Assembly: GCA_018823415.1 (NCBI GenBank)
Contig: JAHJIN010000589.1
Location: 1-44,804, forward strand
Source: Chloroflexota bacterium
Lineage (GTDB): Bacteria > Chloroflexota > JAHJIN01
Direction of reading: 5' to 3'
Length of the DNA stretch: 44,804 nt
This document shows, in pieces, positions 8,701-17,137 of this stretch. Below the pieces are notes generated by a model, which saw nothing but the letters and a program-made list of their open reading frames with translations, was not told the origin of the DNA and ran no database searches. Every line of letters starts with the position of its first letter. Position 1 is the stretch's first letter. A program made the position numbers and the translations under genes.

Positions 8701-9618
8701 CTACTCCAGCGCCCGGACGGTCGCCGGCAAGCCTTCGCGGTATGTGGGGTATTGCAGCGTCCAGTCTAGGCGCTCTTTGGCCCGGGCATTGCTGACCCGA
8801 CAGTCCATCATGATAGTTTCGACCATCAGCTTGCCCAGCACGATGCGCGCCACGAATCCCGGCAGCGTGCCGGGTCGGGGCACGTTCAGACAGTCGGCCA
8901 GGTAATCGGCAAACTCGCGGGCGGTGCAGGGGCCATCGTCGGCCAGGATAAAGCGCTCGCCCAGCGGCAGCCGGTCCACTGCCTGGGCATAAGCCTCGGC
9001 GCAATCGTCCACGTGAACCCGGGGGATGCGGTTCTGCCCGGACCCGAACACCCGGTACCGCCCTTTTTTCGTCCACTCGACCATGGTCTTGAACAACCCG
9101 CCGGGGCCGTATATCTCGCCGGGGAGCATCTGGATCAGCGGCGGCGAGCCGCGTTCGACCACCTCCGCGAGCAACGGGTCCACCTGCTCCCCCATCCTGG
9201 CGAGGCCGAACCGCTCGATGGGCCAGCTTTCATCGGCTATCTGGTCGCCCGTGGTGCGAAAGCTGGTGCCCAGGGTGACGATCAGCGGGCAATCGAGTCG
9301 CTCGGCCATCGCGATGGGCGTGGAAAAGTAGAATGGGGTTTGCTGACGCAGCGTCTCGAACTGCTGGCGTGACATCCGGCCGGGCTTGAAACCGGGCCGG
9401 GCGATAGACACCACGACGTCCTGCGGTGGCAGCCCGGCCATGAACGACTTGGGTTGCAGCAGGTCGCCGGGCACGCCCCTGATCCCTCGCGATTCCAGAT
9501 CGACCACCTTGTCCCTGCTGCGCGCCAGCACGGTCACATCGTGCCCGCGTTCCAAAAGCCGGGGCAGCAAATGCGTGCCCAGGAAACCCGTACCTCCGAT
9601 AACCAAGACCTTTTTCAT
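8701..9618 (-). CDS. NAD(P)-dependent epimerase/dehydratase-like (NDUFA9-type atypical SDR)
   Basis: The 305-residue protein begins with a Rossmann nucleotide-binding motif (VIGGTGFLGTHL, residues 5-16) and keeps the extended/atypical SDR fold. It has an IYGPGG segment near residue 165 and RVHVDDCAEA near residue 195. The classical YxxxK pair is not obvious, as is common in NDUFA9-like and NmrA-like members that bind NAD(P)H without clear catalysis. The ATG at 9618 has GAGGTG upstream; upstream in-frame codons lie inside the neighbouring permease and are not used. It is embedded between two permease genes of one operon, which suggests that it makes or senses the exported compound. That role is inference. 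Confidence 0.82.
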   Translation of the reverse strand: MKKVLVIGGTGFLGTHLLPRLLERGHDVTVLARSRDKVVDLESRGIRGVPGDLLQPKSFMAGLPPQDVVVSIARPGFKPGRMSRQQFETLRQQTPFYFSTPIAMAERLDCPLIVTLGTSFRTTGDQIADESWPIERFGLARMGEQVDPLLAEVVERGSPPLIQMLPGEIYGPGGLFKTMVEWTKKGRYRVFGSGQNRIPRVHVDDCAEAYAQAVDRLPLGERFILADDGPCTAREFADYLADCLNVPRPGTLPGFVARIVLGKLMVETIMMDCRVSNARAKERLDWTLQYPTYREGLPATVRALE

Positions 9619-9632
9619 TTCACACCTCACGT

Positions 9633-10712
9633 TTAGCGTTTTCGCAGCACCGTCATGCGGTAAGCGACTACCAGCAGGAGAAAGGCCCCCACCGCATAGC
9701 CGGCCACGATGAGCAGCGCCGCTGGCGTGCTCGCGGCCCCGGGGTAGTAGACGGGAAAGAGCAACTGTATCATGTACGTCGTGGGCGCGAACCGGGAGAG
9801 GAACTGGAACGCTTCGCCCAGGATAGCCGGCAGAGCGAACCCGCCGCCCACCAGCCACAGCAACACCACCGATACCAGCCCGATGAGAAAGGCCGGCAGC
9901 ATCTTGTGCACCAGCAGGCCCACCGTCAGCCCGAAACTGGCGGTGATGACCGTATAGAGCGCCAGTAGCCCGGCCAGGTACCCGGCATCCAGCGGCCAGA
10001 TGCCCATGTACAGCCCGGCCACCAGCCCGGCCAATCCCACCGCCACTAGCGACGTGAGCATGACGCGCACCAGCCGGGCCAGCAGGATGAGGGCCGGCGA
10101 CGCCGGCGACAGCCGCGCCTCCAGGATGGTGCCGTCCTCGAAATCCTTGGCCACCAGCGTCGCGCCCACGAGCATCGACGAGAGGAACGCCGCCACGATG
10201 AGCAGCCCCATGGCAAAGTACCGCGTGAACGGCGGCTCCTCGGTGAACCGGGGCGCCAGGTCCACCGTCACGGCGTGGCTGCCCAGGTCCTGCTCCCACA
10301 CGTCCAGCGCGGCGCCGGTGAGCCGGTTGCGATAGTTCTTGACCAGGTTGCTGTCAATGTTGGCAAAGCGGTTCGTCGCTAGCAGGCCCGCGCCCTCGGC
10401 CTGCAACTCGATCACGTTCTGCACGGTGGGACCCAACTGCGCGCCGGCCGGGAGCGGCTGCGGGTCGATGTAATGGGGTCCGTCCTGCACGCCGCCGGCG
10501 TGCAGAGCAGCCATCGCTGCCAGCAGCCGCTCTGCCTGCGGCGATCCGTCAGAGACGGTGTACATGGTGAACGCGATGGGCGGGGCCAGTTGTGCCCACA
10601 GGACAAAGGACACCAGCGGCATGACGATGCCCACGACGTGAAATGGCAAGAGCCCTCGCGTCAGCCGGAACTCGAACTGCAACAGCCACCAGAAGCGCCG
10701 GATGCTGATCAT
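9633..10712 (-). CDS. ABC-2 type transporter permease (partner)
   Basis: The 359-residue protein has the same topology as the 7569 product. A first helix covers residues 22-42, an extracytoplasmic domain about 45-165, and five or six helices run from residue 168 to the end. The coupling stretch (VAKDFEDGTILEARLSP) matches the ABC-2 pattern before the second helix. The two permeases are similar in plan but clearly diverged, which fits a heterodimer. It lies 19 bp after the ATPase gene and 14 bp before the epimerase-like gene on the minus strand. Substrate unknown. Confidence 0.88.
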   Translation of the reverse strand: MISIRRFWWLLQFEFRLTRGLLPFHVVGIVMPLVSFVLWAQLAPPIAFTMYTVSDGSPQAERLLAAMAALHAGGVQDGPHYIDPQPLPAGAQLGPTVQNVIELQAEGAGLLATNRFANIDSNLVKNYRNRLTGAALDVWEQDLGSHAVTVDLAPRFTEEPPFTRYFAMGLLIVAAFLSSMLVGATLVAKDFEDGTILEARLSPASPALILLARLVRVMLTSLVAVGLAGLVAGLYMGIWPLDAGYLAGLLALYTVITASFGLTVGLLVHKMLPAFLIGLVSVVLLWLVGGGFALPAILGEAFQFLSRFAPTTYMIQLLFPVYYPGAASTPAALLIVAGYAVGAFLLLVVAYRMTVLRKR

Positions 10713-10731
10713 GTCGGCTCCCTCATGTATC

Positions 10732-11661
10732 CTACTCGCGCAGCGCCCGCCCGGTGAGGCGCAGGAACACGTCGTCCAGGGTGGGGCGCTGCATGCGCAC
10801 GCTCACTACCTCGGCCTGGGACGATGCCGCGCGCACCAGATCGCCCAGCACGCGCCCGGCGTCGCGGACGCGCAGCCGGACCACGTGGTCTGGCTCTTGC
10901 TCCACCTCGTCCACACCCAGCGGGCCAAACAGCCCCGCCGGGTCCGCCAACGGGCCGGCCAACTGCAAGATCACGGTATCTCCCTCGATCTGGGCCTTGA
11001 GCGCGTCCGGCGTGTCCAGCGCCACGCACCGGCCCCGGTCCAGGATCAGCACCCGGTCGCAGAGCACGTCGGCCTCGTGCATCACGTTGGTGGTGACCAG
11101 GATGGCCTTGCCATCGTCGCGCAGGGATCGGATGTGGTCCCACAGCACGTGGGTGCCCTGTACGTCCACGCCCAGCGTGGGCTCGTCAAAGAGGACTACC
11201 GGCGGGTCGTGGAGCAAGGCCCGGGCCAGGGCCAGCCGGCGCTTCATCCCGCCCGAGTAGGTGCGCACCGGGTCGCCGGCGCGCTCCCGCAACGCCATCA
11301 ACTCCAGCAACTCGTCGATGCGTTGTTTGGCCGCTCGCAGGTCCCGGCAGTAAAGCGCCGCGTGGTGGATCATGTTATCTCGCGCCGAGAGGTCCTCGTA
11401 CAGGTTGGTCTCTTGCGGCACCACGCCCAGCAGTGCCCGTACTGCGCGCGCGTCGGTCTGCGGGTCGTGGCCCAGCACGTCCACGGTGCCGGCGTCGCGC
11501 CGCAGCAGCCCATTGATCAGGTTGACCACGGTTGTTTTGCCGCTGCCGTTGGGTCCCAGCAGGCCCAGGACCTCGCCGGGCTCCACCGTAAAGCTCAGGT
11601 CGTCCACGGCCGTGATCTGTTTGTATCGCCGGGACAGGTTGGCGATGGATATGGCGGACAC
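10732..11661 (-). CDS. ABC transporter ATP-binding protein of the exporter
   Basis: The 309-residue ATPase powers the two neighbouring permeases. Walker A is GPNGSGKTT (about residue 35), the signature is YSGGMKRRLALAR (about 136), Walker B is VVLFDEPTLGVD (about 156), and the switch region VTTNVMHEAD follows. The C-terminal 80 residues form the extra DUF4162-like domain common in CcmA/DrrA-type export ATPases. It is separated by one base from the TetR stop, so regulator and ATPase are translated from one message. All ATP-binding residues are present. Confidence 0.92.
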   Translation of the reverse strand: MSAISIANLSRRYKQITAVDDLSFTVEPGEVLGLLGPNGSGKTTVVNLINGLLRRDAGTVDVLGHDPQTDARAVRALLGVVPQETNLYEDLSARDNMIHHAALYCRDLRAAKQRIDELLELMALRERAGDPVRTYSGGMKRRLALARALLHDPPVVLFDEPTLGVDVQGTHVLWDHIRSLRDDGKAILVTTNVMHEADVLCDRVLILDRGRCVALDTPDALKAQIEGDTVILQLAGPLADPAGLFGPLGVDEVEQEPDHVVRLRVRDAGRVLGDLVRAASSQAEVVSVRMQRPTLDDVFLRLTGRALRE

Positions 11662-11662
11662 G

Positions 11663-12286
11663 CTATTCCTCCGGCCGGCGCAGCGCGCCGTACAAAAAGA
11701 TGCGGGTGAAATGCTCCACCCAACGCTCGTCGGACAACGCCGGGTCGTCCGGCGCCAGCACCAATTGGGTCATGAAATACGACACAAACATCCCCAGCAG
11801 CGCCCGCATCAGGGTTGGCGGCGGGATGTCGTCCACCAGGGCTTGCCCGTCGGGGGCCAGGGCATAGAGACGCTGCATGAACTCGACCATGAACGGCATG
11901 GCCTGCTCGAACGCCGCGCGCGACGTCTGCCCATCCAGCTCGACCACGTCCACAAAGAGGATGCGCAGGTCGTCGGCGCGCTGGGCCAGCCCGGCGGCAA
12001 AGCGGCGCGCCTGGTCCGCGATGAGGTCGGCTACAGTATCGCCGGTGGCCTGCGATAGCGCCTCGGCGTAGGCCTGGTAGATGCCATATTCTTTCGCCAC
12101 CTCGGCAAAGATCGCTTCCTTGTTGGTAAAATGGTTATAGATGCTGGCCGGCTGGATTCCGGCTGCCTGCGCGATCTGACGCATCCCGGTGCCGTTGTAC
12201 CCCTGCTGCAAAAAGAGGCCGTGCGCCGCCTCGATGATGGCGGCCCGGGTCTGCTCGCCCTGGGTGGTGGGTGGATTCATGGTCAT
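11663..12286 (-). CDS. TetR-family repressor of the ABC export operon
   Basis: The 207-residue protein has the TetR DNA-binding domain at residues 12-60 (AAIIEAAHGLF, then IAQAAGIQPASIYNHFTNKEAIF). A helical ligand-binding domain of normal length follows. It is the first gene of a five-gene minus-strand operon. A perfect palindrome just downstream of its -10 box (12304-12315) is a likely binding site, so it should repress its own operon until a ligand is bound. The ligand is probably the exported compound or a relative; this cannot be read from the sequence. Confidence 0.92.
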   Translation of the reverse strand: MTMNPPTTQGEQTRAAIIEAAHGLFLQQGYNGTGMRQIAQAAGIQPASIYNHFTNKEAIFAEVAKEYGIYQAYAEALSQATGDTVADLIADQARRFAAGLAQRADDLRILFVDVVELDGQTSRAAFEQAMPFMVEFMQRLYALAPDGQALVDDIPPPTLMRALLGMFVSYFMTQLVLAPDDPALSDERWVEHFTRIFLYGALRRPEE

Positions 12287-12303
12287 TTCCTTTCCCTATA
12301 CTA

Positions 12304-12315
12304 ACGAACGTTCGT
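12304..12315. promoter_or_regulatory. TetR-type operator palindrome
   Basis: ACGAACGTTCGT is a perfect 12-bp palindrome placed 4-15 bases after the -10 box, at the expected transcription start of the tetR gene. Palindromes with AACG/CGTT half-sites are common TetR-family targets. Binding here would block initiation. Confidence 0.75.
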
Positions 12316-12319
12316 ACAT

Positions 12320-12348
12320 ATTATACGCCTATGGCATCAATTTGTCAA
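12320..12348 (-). promoter_or_regulatory. Perfect consensus promoter of the TetR-ABC operon
   Basis: On the minus strand TTGACA (12343-12348) and TATAAT (12320-12325) are separated by exactly 17 bp, an unbroken sigma-70 consensus. Such a strong promoter makes sense when held by a repressor whose operator lies directly downstream (12304-12315). Confidence 0.85.
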
Positions 12349-12402
12349 GGCCGTTGAGAGAACGCGCGGTTATCGGTACTGGCAGATTGGGGCCTTTACG
12401 TG

Positions 12403-12408
12403 TATAAT
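12403..12408 (+). promoter_or_regulatory. Possible promoter of the GAF-STAS gene
   Basis: TATAAT at 12403-12408 lies 81 bp before the chosen ATG. The best -35 is CTGGCA at 12379-12384 with an 18-bp spacer, only a moderate match. It is divergent from the TetR promoter, about 80 bp away. Confidence 0.45.
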
Positions 12409-12489
12409 AGTTGTGCTGACGGATGCGCTGGCTCTTTCAGGCCCGTTGAACACCATCAATGCGGCCAAAATCATCACAGGAATAGTGAG

Positions 12490-14427
12490 ATGACTGATTT
12501 GGAACGAGAACGGTACATCACCGAGCTGTCTGTCCTCAACGAGATGAGTCAGGTTCTCTCCTCGGCTCGAGAGTTGAACGACCTGCTGGAGCGGGTGTAC
12601 CAGCAGGTCAGCCGACTGTTCGATACGACCAATTTCTATGTCGCTACCTACGAGGAGGGGAGTGACGAGTGGACCGCCGTTTTCGATCAGGAGCGCGGGG
12701 AGCGCCAACCGCGCACCCGGTACAAGGTGGGCACCGGTGTGACCGGGCATATCATCCGCACGCAAAAACCAGTTTTGCTGAATACCAGACAGGCCGGCGT
12801 CGAATTCGAAAAGGCCCGGGGCATTGAGACGCTGGGACCACCCTCCATGTGCTGGATGGGCGTCCCCCTGATCTCTACCGGCAAAGTGGTGGGCGTCATG
12901 GCTATCCAGAGTTACGAGCAGGAGAGGCTTTACAGTGAGCGAGACGTGGCTCTTTTTTCCACTATCGGCGCCCAAATCGCCGTGGCCATCGAAAACCTGC
13001 GTTTGTTGGCCGAGGCGCGCCGCTGGGCCCAGGAACTGGAGGCCATCAACGAGGTAGGGCGGACGATTACTTCTATGCTCGACCTGGATGCAGTGTTGCG
13101 CCAGATCGTGGATACCACCAAGGCACATTTTGATTATTACTTTGTCGACATTGCCCTCGTGGAAGGTGATCAGATCGTCTTTGAAGACGGCAGTGCCATT
13201 GGCACGTCGGATGTGCGGCTCGAACGTGGCTCACTGCTTGTGGAGCTACAGCAGACCAGCCTGGTGGGCGACGCCGTACGAACCGGCCAACCGGTGTTGG
13301 TCAACGATGTCCTCAACGATCCACGCTACTATTCTATCCCGGCGCTGGCCGCCACGCGGTCCGAGTTGACGGTCCCTCTGGTGGTCAAGGATCGCATCAT
13401 CGGTGTGCTGGATGTGCAGAGCGATCAATGCGAGGCCTTTGGCGAGACCGACGTGGCGCTGCTCCAATCACTGGCCAGCCAGGCCGGTGTGGCCATCGAG
13501 AATGCCCGGCTGTTTCAAAGGCAAGAGCGACGCATCACCGAAATGGCTATCCTCAACGAGATCAGCCGATCCGTGTCTGCCGCCCTGCGGTTGGATGACT
13601 TGTTGGAAACGATATACCAACAAGTCACGCGCCTCTTTGACACGACCAACTTTTTCATCTCGCTCTATCATGAGGATACGGGCGAGCGATCTTCACCGAT
13701 CCATCTGGAGCATGGTCAGCGACAACCCGTCGTCCAGCGCAGGGCCGTGACCGGCCTGACTGGTTATATCATCCACCACCGGCAGCCAGTTCTCCTGCAT
13801 ACGGTGCGAGAGAATCTGAACTTTAAGCAGACTCAGGGGATCGCCGGAATCGGCGAGTTGGCGAAATCCTGGCTGGGAGTGCCCCTGCTGGTCGCCAACA
13901 AGATCGTGGGAGTCATGACGATCCAGAGCTACGAGTATGAACATCTCTACAGCGAACAGGACCTGGCCCTTTTTGCTACCATCGCGGCCCAGGCCGCCAT
14001 CGCCATCGAGAATGCGCGGCTTTTCGACGAGGCGCAGCGGCTGGCAGCCACGATTACCGAGCTATCTACCCCGGTGATTCAAATCTGGGACCAAGTTCTG
14101 GTGCTGCCCCTGATCGGCGGGATCGACCAGGACCGGTCCCGGCAGATCATGGAAACGCTGCTTGAGGGCATTACCCAACATCAGGCCCGGGTGGTGATCA
14201 TTGACGTGACCGGCGTGCCCATCATCGATAGCTGGGTGGCGAATCACCTGCTGCACACCGCCCAGGCTACCGAACTCTTGGGGGCCCGCTGTGTGCTGAC
14301 CGGTATCAGCCCCGATATTGCCCAATCGATCGTGGGGCTGGATCTTCCATTGACCAAACTGACCACTCTGCCTAACGTGCAAGCCGGGATACGCTATGCC
14401 CTGGCTCTGCTGAGACGAACCCGATAG
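12490..14427 (+). CDS. Triple-GAF sensor with C-terminal RsbR-like STAS domain
   Basis: The 645-residue cytoplasmic protein has GAF domains at about residues 20-165, 185-340 and 350-515, and a STAS domain at about 522-640. The first and third GAF domains are near-duplicates (both contain VYQQV/IYQQV..RLFDTTNF and VGVM.IQSYE..LYSE). The middle one is different. The STAS core VVIIDVTGVPIIDSWVANHLL matches RsbR-type stressosome scaffolds, with T and S at or near the phosphorylated positions. It may sense a small ligand or redox state and signal through partner switching. No kinase or phosphatase partner is nearby. The ATG at 12490 is preferred over the GTG at 12400, which falls at the -10 box. 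Confidence 0.85.
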   Translation: MTDLERERYITELSVLNEMSQVLSSARELNDLLERVYQQVSRLFDTTNFYVATYEEGSDEWTAVFDQERGERQPRTRYKVGTGVTGHIIRTQKPVLLNTRQAGVEFEKARGIETLGPPSMCWMGVPLISTGKVVGVMAIQSYEQERLYSERDVALFSTIGAQIAVAIENLRLLAEARRWAQELEAINEVGRTITSMLDLDAVLRQIVDTTKAHFDYYFVDIALVEGDQIVFEDGSAIGTSDVRLERGSLLVELQQTSLVGDAVRTGQPVLVNDVLNDPRYYSIPALAATRSELTVPLVVKDRIIGVLDVQSDQCEAFGETDVALLQSLASQAGVAIENARLFQRQERRITEMAILNEISRSVSAALRLDDLLETIYQQVTRLFDTTNFFISLYHEDTGERSSPIHLEHGQRQPVVQRRAVTGLTGYIIHHRQPVLLHTVRENLNFKQTQGIAGIGELAKSWLGVPLLVANKIVGVMTIQSYEYEHLYSEQDLALFATIAAQAAIAIENARLFDEAQRLAATITELSTPVIQIWDQVLVLPLIGGIDQDRSRQIMETLLEGITQHQARVVIIDVTGVPIIDSWVANHLLHTAQATELLGARCVLTGISPDIAQSIVGLDLPLTKLTTLPNVQAGIRYALALLRRTR

Positions 14428-14628
14428 CCACCTGCGCCCTGTAATCGAGCGAATAGATCACATGGCGCAGGACCACGCGCGAGCCCCCAGAATGAGGAGC
14501 ATACCCACCAGCCAGGAGTGAAACCGATCCATGTTCGCCGTATCTGTTCTGGGCCAAGGCCCAATTTCCCCACTCTCCCAAGATCACGTGGCTGTGCCAG
14601 CCTTCAAGTGGCTGACAGGGGATGGATC

Positions 14629-15396
14629 ATGACTGCGCGCCGGATTCGCGTGGTGTTCCTGGACCTGCACGGCGTGCTGGTGGACGGCCGGGCTCTGACG
14701 CCGCAATATGGCGCGGCCCAGGCCCGTATTCTGGCTGCGCGCTATGGCGGCGAGGTGGCCGACTGGATCGCCGCACGTCGCCAGGCCATGCGCGGCTGGC
14801 AGGATGAATGGGCCGACCTGGACCTGCACGGCCCCGACGGCGCCGACGCGCTGCTGGAGGGCTGGTCGCGCAACCTGATGGCAAACCTGCGCGCGATGGG
14901 AGTTCAGGAGGACCCGGCAGTGGTGCGCCGCTGGGCGCCCGAGGTGTCGTATCAGGTGACACGGCAGTGTTCGGTGCACTATGGTGAGGTGCCCGGCTGC
15001 TTGCGCCGGCTGCAAGCCCGGGGCCTGACGCTGGCCGTCATCTCGAACGCGCACAGTTCGCACGTGCGCGGTGTGCTGGAGGGTAGCGACCTGGCGCAAT
15101 ACCTGGACCATGCCTGGGGACCAGACGCGCTGGGCCTGGGAGTCAAGAACGCCGAGGCGTATCGCCGGGCTCTAGCCCTGCTAGACATCGGCGGCGAGGA
15201 GTGCCTGGTGGTCGACGACAATGCCAGCGGTATCCTGGCGGCCCGCGAGATTGGCGCGCTGGCGGTGCTGGTGGACCGGCCCGATACCCGCGAGCGGCCC
15301 GGCAAGGACGAGGCCCGGCGCCGGGCGCACCGGGTGGTGCCAGACCTGGTCAGCCTTTTGGACCGGCTGGAAGGCCGGCCGGCCACCGACCGCTGA
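14629..15396 (+). CDS. HAD-superfamily hydrolase with altered motif I
   Basis: The 255-residue protein has the HAD fold. Motif I is FLDLHGVLVDG with the nucleophile D12, a helical cap covers about residues 20-110, motif II is VISNAHSS, motif III is the K in GVKNAEAYRRAL, and motif IV is VVDDNASGILAA. The second acid of motif I (DxD), which protonates the leaving group in phosphatases, is H14 here. Dehalogenases and some other HADs also lack it, so phosphatase activity is not certain. The ATG at 14629 follows AGGGG. It is followed 43 bp later by the ABC-F gene. Confidence 0.8.
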   Translation: MTARRIRVVFLDLHGVLVDGRALTPQYGAAQARILAARYGGEVADWIAARRQAMRGWQDEWADLDLHGPDGADALLEGWSRNLMANLRAMGVQEDPAVVRRWAPEVSYQVTRQCSVHYGEVPGCLRRLQARGLTLAVISNAHSSHVRGVLEGSDLAQYLDHAWGPDALGLGVKNAEAYRRALALLDIGGEECLVVDDNASGILAAREIGALAVLVDRPDTRERPGKDEARRRAHRVVPDLVSLLDRLEGRPATDR

Positions 15397-15439
15397 CCGC
15401 CGGCTCATTCTTCAATTCGTCTATTCGTGGATTCGTGCC

Positions 15440-17137
15440 ATGCTCAAGGTTAGTGACGTATCCAAAACCTACGGCGACCAGGTGGTGCTGGACCGGGTCT
15501 CGTTCATCGTGAACGATGGCGAGCGCGTGGGCCTCATTGGGCCGAACGGGGCCGGCAAGACCACGCTGTTGCGCATGATCGTGGGCGAAGAGGCGCCGGA
15601 TACTGGCAGCGTGACCCTGGACCCGCCCAGCCTGGCGGTGGGCTATTTATCGCAGGCTCTCCAGTTCGACCCGGCTGATACCATCGACGAGGTGTTGACC
15701 CGCGCCCTGGCCGACTGGGACGCGGCCCGGCAGCGCATGGAGGCCCTGGCCGCACGCCTGGCCGACGTGACGGATGACGAGGCAGCGCTGGCCCGCACGA
15801 TGGACGCCTATGCCCACGCCCAGGCCGCGTTCGAGGCGGCCGGTGGGTACGATGTGCCCCATCGCGCCGAGGCCATCAAGACCGGGCTGGGTCTGGCCGA
15901 TTTTCCACCGGATACGCCGGCCCGCATCCTCAGCGGCGGCCAAAAGACACGCCTGGGGCTGGCGCGCCTGCTGCTGGCCCGGCCCCGCCTCCTCCTCCTG
16001 GACGAGCCCACCAATCACCTGGACATCGCTGCGCTGGAATGGCTGGAGGGCTTTCTCGACGGTTATGACGGGGCCGTCGTTGTCGTTACCCACGACCGGG
16101 CCTTTTTGGACCGCACGGTGACGCGCATCCTCGAGATCGACGAGCTGACGCACAAGATCCGCGAGTACCCCGGCGATTACGCCGAATATGCCCTGGCCAA
16201 GGCCCGGGAGCTGGAGCAGTGGCGCACGGCCTATGGCCGCCAGCAACGCCAGGTCGCCCAACTCCAGGCCGCGATCCGGGGGCTGGAAGGCTATGCCCGG
16301 AGCATCGAACACGGCACGATAGACTTTGCCATCCGGGCCCGGGCCAAGAAAATCGCCCGGCGTGCCGTCACCCAGCGGGCGCGCCTGGTGCGCTTGCTGG
16401 AATCCGATGACCGGCTGGACAAGCCGCCGCTGGTCTGGCGCATGAACATCCCCTTTGTCGAGACGCCCGAGAGCGGGCAGGACGTGGTGACGCTGGATGG
16501 CGTGGGCATGGCTTTCCCGCAAGGCCCCGGGCGGGGCGACCGCGTGTTGTTCCAGGATGCGACCCTCACCCTGCATCGCGGCGAGCGGGTGGCGGTGGTA
16601 GGCCCCAACGGCGAGGGCAAGACCACGCTGCTGCGGATCATCGCCGGGGAATTGCCGCCCACGGCCGGCCGGGTGCGCCTGGGCTCGCGGGTGCAGATCG
16701 GCTATTATGCCCAGGAGCAAGAGACGCTGGACCCGGCATCGAACGCGCTGGCGGCCATCCGGGCCACGGCCCCGCTAGACGAGACCGAGGCCCGGGCCTT
16801 TTTGCACCGCTTTTTATTTTCCGGCGACGATGTGTTCACGCCCATCGGCCGGCTCAGCCACGGCGAGCGGGCGCGCCTGGTCCTGGCGCGGTTGGTGGCG
16901 GCCCGGGCCAACCTGCTCCTGCTGGACGAGCCCATCAACCACCTGGATATCCCCTCGCGGGACAATTTCGAGCAGGCGTTGGCTGGCTACACCGGCACCG
17001 TGCTCATGGTGGTCCACGACCGCTATGTCATCGACCGGTTCGCCACGCGCCTGTGGGCCGTGGAAGGTGGCCTGGTGCGGGCGTATGCGGACCGGGCGGA
17101 TTGGGTGCGGGGCCGGCAAGAGGGGGTCGGGAGATGA
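15440..17137 (+). CDS. ABC-F family ATPase (ribosome-associated, two ABC domains)
   Basis: The 565-residue protein has two ABC domains and no membrane helices, the hallmark of ABC-F proteins that act on the ribosome in translation or antibiotic protection. Domain 1 has GPNGAGKTT, LSGGQKTRLGLARLLL and LLLLDEPTNHLD. An interdomain linker of about 80 residues rich in charged residues follows (P-site tRNA interaction motif region). Domain 2 has GPNGEGKTT, LSHGERARLVLARLV and LLLLDEPINHLD. The second signature has H for G and the second Walker B region has I for T, small deviations. The ATG at 15440 fits the usual domain start (MLKVSDVSKTYG); longer upstream reading overlaps the HAD gene. It overlaps the next gene by four bases. 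Confidence 0.9.
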   Translation: MLKVSDVSKTYGDQVVLDRVSFIVNDGERVGLIGPNGAGKTTLLRMIVGEEAPDTGSVTLDPPSLAVGYLSQALQFDPADTIDEVLTRALADWDAARQRMEALAARLADVTDDEAALARTMDAYAHAQAAFEAAGGYDVPHRAEAIKTGLGLADFPPDTPARILSGGQKTRLGLARLLLARPRLLLLDEPTNHLDIAALEWLEGFLDGYDGAVVVVTHDRAFLDRTVTRILEIDELTHKIREYPGDYAEYALAKARELEQWRTAYGRQQRQVAQLQAAIRGLEGYARSIEHGTIDFAIRARAKKIARRAVTQRARLVRLLESDDRLDKPPLVWRMNIPFVETPESGQDVVTLDGVGMAFPQGPGRGDRVLFQDATLTLHRGERVAVVGPNGEGKTTLLRIIAGELPPTAGRVRLGSRVQIGYYAQEQETLDPASNALAAIRATAPLDETEARAFLHRFLFSGDDVFTPIGRLSHGERARLVLARLVAARANLLLLDEPINHLDIPSRDNFEQALAGYTGTVLMVVHDRYVIDRFATRLWAVEGGLVRAYADRADWVRGRQEGVGR

